Shown here in pieces: positions 49,150 to 52,787 of a DNA stretch of 52,787 nucleotides (its first letter is position 1; every line of letters begins with the position of its first letter). Position numbers and translations under genes: made by a program. A model generated the notes under the pieces. The model saw only the letters and a list, made by a program, of their open reading frames with translations. It was not told the origin of the DNA and did no database searches. The DNA is from Actinomadura darangshiensis (GTDB taxonomy: Bacteria > Actinomycetota > Actinomycetes > Streptosporangiales > Streptosporangiaceae), in the NCBI RefSeq assembly GCF_004349235.1, contig NZ_SMKY01000032.1, forward strand, positions 1-52,787, given 5' to 3'.

Positions 49150-50126
49150 ACGACGGTGATGTCCTCGGACACCGGCTCGCCCTGGCAGGTGAGGACCCAG
49201 CCTTCGGCGATCTCGTCGTCCTCCAGCGCGTTGTTGACGCGCATCTTCGCCTCGCCGTCGGTCACCTGGGCCATGCACGTGGCGCAGTTGCCCGCCTCGC
49301 AGGAGAACGGCGGCGCGAGCCCGGCCCTGCGCGCGCTCTGCAGGAGCGTCTCGCCGGCGTGCTGCGGGACCGTGTGCCGCTTGCCCGCCAGGACGATGGT
49401 GACCGTGCCCTCCTTCGCCGGGCCCGCCGGCTCCTCGCTCGCGGGGGCGAACCGCTCGATGAAGATCCGGTCGTCCTGGACGCCGAGGGACCGCAGGGCC
49501 TCCTCGACCAGGTCCATGAACGGGGCCGGGCCGCAGACGTAGAAGTCGGCGTCCCGGTCGGTGCCGGTGAAGCTCCGCACCCGGCCGCCGGTGACGAATC
49601 CGCTCTCCGCGTCCAGGTGGCGCTCGACCTCCAGACGGCCGGGATGCCGGCCGGTCAGCTCGGCGAGTTCGGCATCGAAGATGACCGAGCCGCCGTCCCG
49701 GTCGGCCGCCAGCACCCGGACCCGCCGGTCCGTGGTGGCCAGCGCGCTCTTGACCAGGGACGCGATCGGCGTGATCCCGCTGCCCCCGCAGAAGGCCACC
49801 AGCGGCGCCGCGGTCTCGCGCAGGCAGAACGCGCCGGCCGGGCGGGTGACCTCCACCAGGTCGCCCGTCGCGAGGTTGTCGAGCATCCAGTTCGAGACCA
49901 GGCCGCCCGGCACCCGCTTCACCGTCGTCCTCAGCTCGCCGTCGGTGTCCGGTGAGCTCGACATCGAGTAGCTGCGCAGGGTGCCGCAGAGCCGGAACGT
50001 CAGGAACTGCCCGGCCCGGTAGGGGAACGGCGCGTCCAGCGCATAGGTGCGGGTGTCGGGCGTCTCGTCGACGACCCGGGTGATCCGGACCCGGTGGAAG
50101 CCATGGTCGTGTGCCATACGGGTCAC
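49137..50126 (-). CDS. FNR-type oxidoreductase with C-terminal [2Fe-2S] domain (KshB/PaaE-like)
   Basis: A 329-residue electron-transfer reductase. FAD domain: RSYSMSSSP; NAD(P)H domain: FCGGSGITPIASLVKSA and YVCGPAPFMDLVEEAL; C-terminal plant-type ferredoxin: FSCEAGNCATCMAQV with the fourth Cys in WVLTCQGEP. This FAD-NAD-Fe2S order is that of KshB, the reductase of 3-ketosteroid 9-alpha-hydroxylase, and of PaaE. It is the only Rieske-type reductase in the window and could serve the Rieske oxygenases at 11703 and 16335, although it is under class C control. GTG start in a GTGA overlap with the SDR; ATG three codons later is possible. Confidence 0.92.
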   Translation of the reverse strand: MTRMAHDHGFHRVRITRVVDETPDTRTYALDAPFPYRAGQFLTFRLCGTLRSYSMSSSPDTDGELRTTVKRVPGGLVSNWMLDNLATGDLVEVTRPAGAFCLRETAAPLVAFCGGSGITPIASLVKSALATTDRRVRVLAADRDGGSVIFDAELAELTGRHPGRLEVERHLDAESGFVTGGRVRSFTGTDRDADFYVCGPAPFMDLVEEALRSLGVQDDRIFIERFAPASEEPAGPAKEGTVTIVLAGKRHTVPQHAGETLLQSARRAGLAPPFSCEAGNCATCMAQVTDGEAKMRVNNALEDDEIAEGWVLTCQGEPVSEDITVVYED

Positions 50127-50890
50127 TTCGGCGGGAACCGCAGGGCGCCGTCGAGGCGGATGACCTCGCCGTTGAGGTAGTCGTTCTCGCAGATGTGCTG
50201 GACGAGCGCGGCGTACTCGGGGGAGCGCCCCATCCGCTTGGGGTGCGGCACCTGCGGGCTCCAGTACGCCTCAAGCTGGTCGCCGGCCTTGCCGTAGGCC
50301 GGGGTGAGGAACGTGCCGGGCGCGATCGTGACGACGCGGACGCCGAGGGGGGACAGGTCGCGGGCGGCGACGATCGTCATGCTGGCGACCCCGCCCTTGG
50401 CGGCGGCGTAGGGGATCTGCCCGATCTGGCCCTCGTAGGCGGCGATCGAGGCGGTGTTGACGATGACGCCCCGGGCCCCGTCGCCCGTGGCGGGCTCCTG
50501 CCTGCCGATCGCGGCCGCGGCCAGCCGCATCACGTTGAAGACGCCGGTCAGGTAGACCTCGATGGTCGTGCGGAATCCGGCGAGGTCCATCGGCGAGCCG
50601 TCCCTGCCGACGAGCCGCCCGCCGGCCGCCGGGCCGCCGTGCACGTCCACGGAGATCCGCAGCGGCCCCGCGGCCTCCGCCTCGGCCAGCGCGGCGCGCA
50701 CGGCGTCCTCGTCGGTGGCGTCGGTCCGCACGTACCGGACGCCGAGCTCGTCCTCCAGCGCCTTGCCCTTCTCGTCGGCGAGGTCGGCGACGACCACCTT
50801 CGCTCCTGCCGCGTGGAGGCGGCGGACGGTGGCCTCGCCGAGCCCGCCGGCGCCGCCGGTGACGATCGCGGAGCTGCCCTCGATCTGCAT
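50123..50890 (-). CDS. SDR, 3-hydroxyacyl-CoA dehydrogenase type II-like
   Basis: A 255-residue SDR: MQIEGSSAIVTGGAGGLGEA, KVVVADLADEKG (acidic residue favouring NAD), VNTASIAAYEGQIGQIPYAA with AKGG (YxxxK), and APGTFLTPAYGKAGDQLEAY. This pattern resembles HSD10-type 3-hydroxyacyl-CoA dehydrogenases, which would follow a hydratase in beta-oxidation. It is transcribed with the FNR-type reductase, away from class C site 5. Confidence 0.9.
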   Translation of the reverse strand: MQIEGSSAIVTGGAGGLGEATVRRLHAAGAKVVVADLADEKGKALEDELGVRYVRTDATDEDAVRAALAEAEAAGPLRISVDVHGGPAAGGRLVGRDGSPMDLAGFRTTIEVYLTGVFNVMRLAAAAIGRQEPATGDGARGVIVNTASIAAYEGQIGQIPYAAAKGGVASMTIVAARDLSPLGVRVVTIAPGTFLTPAYGKAGDQLEAYWSPQVPHPKRMGRSPEYAALVQHICENDYLNGEVIRLDGALRFPPK

Positions 50891-50928
50891 CCCGTTACCC
50901 TCTCTTGCGAGTAGGAATCTTTGTAAGA

Positions 50929-50943
50929 GAGAATAGCATTCTC
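50929..50943. promoter_or_regulatory. Class C operator, site 5
   Basis: GAGAATAGCATTCTC, perfect 6-bp arms, touching the ATG of the ligase gene at 50944. TAGCAT (50934-50939) inside it may be the plus-strand -10. It lies between divergent SDR and ligase genes. Confidence 0.8.
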
Positions 50944-52398
50944 ATGAACATCACCATGATCCTGGAGATGGCCGCCTCGGCCGGCGACCGGCCGGCGGTG
51001 ACGGCCGGGGGCCGCTCGCTGACCGCCGCCGGCCTGCTGCGCAGCGCCCACGCCGCCGCCGAGCGGTTCCGGCGCCACCCCGCCGTCCTCTACCTGGCGG
51101 CGAACCACCTCGCCTACCCGGTCGCGCTGTTCGGCGCCGCCGTCGCGGGCGTGCCCTTCGTCCCCCTCAACTACCGGCTCGGCGGGCAGCGGCTGGACGA
51201 GCTGCGCTCCCGGCACCCCGGCGCGCTGCTGCTCCGGCCCGACGACCTCGACACCTTCGTCGATGAGACCGGGGCGGCCGCGCCGGCGGAACCGCCCGGC
51301 CAGGTCGACGGGCAGGACCGCGACGCCGTCGCGGCCCTGCTGTACACCAGCGGCACGACGGCCGCGCCCAAGGCGGCCGTCCTGCGGCACCGGCACCTGC
51401 TCGCGTACGTGCTGAACACCCTGGAGTTCGCTTCCGCAGACCCGGCGGACGCCGCGCTCGTCGCGGTCCCGCCGTACCACGTCGCCGGCCTGGCGAACCT
51501 GCTGACGAACCTCTACACCGGACGGCGGGTCGTCTACATGCCGGCGTTCGACGCGCGGCTGTGGCTGGAGACCGTCCGGGACGAGGGCATCACGCACGCC
51601 CTCGTCGTCCCGACGATGCTGGCGCGGATCGTCGCTGAGGTGCAGGGGGCCGACGCGGCGACGCCGACGCTGCGCAACCTCGCCTACGGCGGCGCGCGGA
51701 CCCCCATGCCCGTCCTGGAGCGGGCGCTGCGGATCTTTCCCGGTACCGGATTCGTCAACGCCTACGGGCTGACGGAGACGGCGTCCTCCATCGCGGTCCT
51801 CGGCCCGGGCGACCACCGCAAGGCTCTCGCCGCGACCGAGCCCGAGGTCCGGGCGCGGCTCGGGTCGGTGGGCCGCGCCCTGCCCGGCGTCGAATTCCAG
51901 ATCCGCTCCGACGACGGCGATCCTTTGGGGGCGGGACGGACCGGGCTCGTGTTCGTGCGCGGCGAGCAGATCTCCGGCGAGTACGGGGACAAGAGCGCCC
52001 TGGACGCCGACGGCTGGTTCGCCACCCGCGACCGTGGCCGCCTCGACGCCGACGGTTACCTCTTCATCGAGGGGCGCGCAGACGACACCATCATCCGGGG
52101 CGGCGAGAACATCGCCCCCGCCGAGATCGAGGACGTCCTGCTGGCCCATCCGGGAGTCGAAGAGGCCGCGGTGCTGGGCGTGCCCGACTCCGAGTGGGGG
52201 CAGCGCCTTGTCGCCGTCGTCGTCGGTGAGGGCGACCCGCAGGAGATCAGGAGCTGGGTTCGGCAGCGGCTGCGCTCCGCCCAGACCCCCGACGAGATCG
52301 TCTTCCGCGCCGAACTGCCGAAGACCGAGACCGGGAAGCTGCTGCGCCGCGTCCTGGTGGCCGAGATGGACACAACGCTGGAGGACACCCGTGCCTGA
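50944..52398 (+). CDS. Acyl-CoA synthetase (AMP-binding)
   Basis: CoA ligase of about 484 residues: LLYTSGTTAAPKAAVLRHRH (P-loop), NAYGLTETASSIAVLG (A5), IIRGGENIAPAEIEDVLLAH (A8), LPKTETGKLLRRVLVAE with the catalytic Lys. The A7 motif reads WFATRDRGRLDADG, with TRD instead of TGD, the Asp being kept. The ATG at 50944 directly follows class C site 5 and has no ribosome site; a longer TTG-initiated frame from 50905 would place the operator inside the gene and is less likely. Overlaps the following thiolase gene by 8 bp. Confidence 0.88.
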   Translation: MNITMILEMAASAGDRPAVTAGGRSLTAAGLLRSAHAAAERFRRHPAVLYLAANHLAYPVALFGAAVAGVPFVPLNYRLGGQRLDELRSRHPGALLLRPDDLDTFVDETGAAAPAEPPGQVDGQDRDAVAALLYTSGTTAAPKAAVLRHRHLLAYVLNTLEFASADPADAALVAVPPYHVAGLANLLTNLYTGRRVVYMPAFDARLWLETVRDEGITHALVVPTMLARIVAEVQGADAATPTLRNLAYGGARTPMPVLERALRIFPGTGFVNAYGLTETASSIAVLGPGDHRKALAATEPEVRARLGSVGRALPGVEFQIRSDDGDPLGAGRTGLVFVRGEQISGEYGDKSALDADGWFATRDRGRLDADGYLFIEGRADDTIIRGGENIAPAEIEDVLLAHPGVEEAAVLGVPDSEWGQRLVAVVVGEGDPQEIRSWVRQRLRSAQTPDEIVFRAELPKTETGKLLRRVLVAEMDTTLEDTRA

Positions 52399-52787
52399 AG
52401 CCGTCATCACCTCCGCCCTGCGCACCCCGGTCGGCACCGCCTTCAAGGGGACCCTGCGCGACACCGACGCCTACGACCTGGCGCACCACGTGGTCGCCGC
52501 GGCCGCGTCCGGCCTCGACCCCGACCGGATCGACGACGTGATCCTCGGCGAGGGCCTCTACGGCGGGGGCGTCGTGGCGCGCCACGCCGCGGTCACCGCC
52601 GGTCTGTCCTCGGTCGCCGGGCAGGCCTGCAACCGGCACTGCGCCGCCGGCCAGGCCGCCGTCCAGGACGCCGCCGCGAGCGTCCGCGCGGGCATGGACG
52701 AACTCGTCATCGCGGGAGGCGTCAACTCGGCCTCCACCTCGCCGAAGTCGAGCTTCCGGGTCGGCGGGGAATGGGTCGAGCCGTGGC
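52391..52787 (+). CDS. Thiolase (3' end outside window)
   Basis: The first 132 residues of a thiolase, from a GTG at 52391: PEAVITSALRTPVGTAFKGT, then LGEGLYGGGVVARHAAVTAG and the acyl-enzyme Cys in QACNRHCAAGQAAVQDAAAS. In contrast to the fusion protein at 36006, the nucleophilic Cys is present, so this is a conventional acetyl-CoA acyltransferase-type enzyme completing beta-oxidation. It is translated with the upstream ligase (8-bp overlap). The conserved His and second Cys lie outside the window. Confidence 0.88.
   Translation, partial: MPEAVITSALRTPVGTAFKGTLRDTDAYDLAHHVVAAAASGLDPDRIDDVILGEGLYGGGVVARHAAVTAGLSSVAGQACNRHCAAGQAAVQDAAASVRAGMDELVIAGGVNSASTSPKSSFRVGGEWVEPW

Overview
This window is very GC-rich (roughly 70% or more by eye), densely packed and full of GTG starts and 4-bp ATGA/GTGA gene overlaps. 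That, together with mycofactocin genes, an LLM/F420-type oxidoreductase and many heteromeric acyl-CoA dehydrogenase pairs, points to a high-GC actinomycete, probably in or near the Thermomonosporaceae (Actinomadura-like). The genus is a guess. No rRNA, tRNA, CRISPR, transposase or integrase was seen, and no gene-free stretch exceeds 300 bases.

Layout. (1) 1-4578: part of a mycofactocin (redox-cofactor RiPP) locus: mftD (cut by the window edge), mftC, mftB and the 38-codon precursor gene mftA on the minus strand, a divergent mftG-like GMC oxidoreductase, and an mftR-like TetR regulator. (2) 4661-10104: a two-part crotonase, an AveC-like membrane protein, a MoxR-type AAA+ ATPase, a VWA protein and a TetR regulator. 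(3) 10108-19512: an oxygenase island with an aldehyde dehydrogenase, two paralogous modules of Rieske oxygenase plus a ~110-residue protein, a TauD-like dioxygenase, a TetR regulator, an SDR, a CMD-family protein, an amidohydrolase-like protein and an EthD-like protein. (4) 19519-30481: a beta-oxidation set with an SnoaL-like protein, two heteromeric acyl-CoA dehydrogenase pairs, a single acyl-CoA dehydrogenase, a hydratase, a CoA ligase, a thiolase/DUF35 pair and a TetR regulator. (5) 30475-52787: a second and larger CoA-ester set. It has an APH-type kinase with an acyl-CoA dehydrogenase pair, a hydroxyacid dehydrogenase, hydratases, a DUF35-thiolase fusion, a ferredoxin, a mycofactocin-type SDR, two class III CoA transferases, three CoA ligases, a B12 mutase in two subunits, an LLM oxidoreductase, an FNR-type reductase, another SDR and a partial thiolase.

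Regions 3, 4 and 5 each contain a TetR gene and a different recurring palindrome in the local promoters: TTAGTCA-N2-TGACTAA (region 3), GACGTCnAnGTC (region 4) and TGAGAAT-N3-ATTCTCA (region 5). The natural reading is three neighbouring, separately induced regulons. Functionally the island looks like catabolism of a hydrophobic polycyclic or branched substrate (steroid- or terpenoid-like, not determinable here). Oxygenases and mycofactocin- or NAD-linked dehydrogenases would oxidise it, ligases or transferases would make CoA esters, and beta-oxidation with thiolytic or aldolytic cleavage plus a B12 rearrangement would finish degradation. The substrate and the order of steps are inference.
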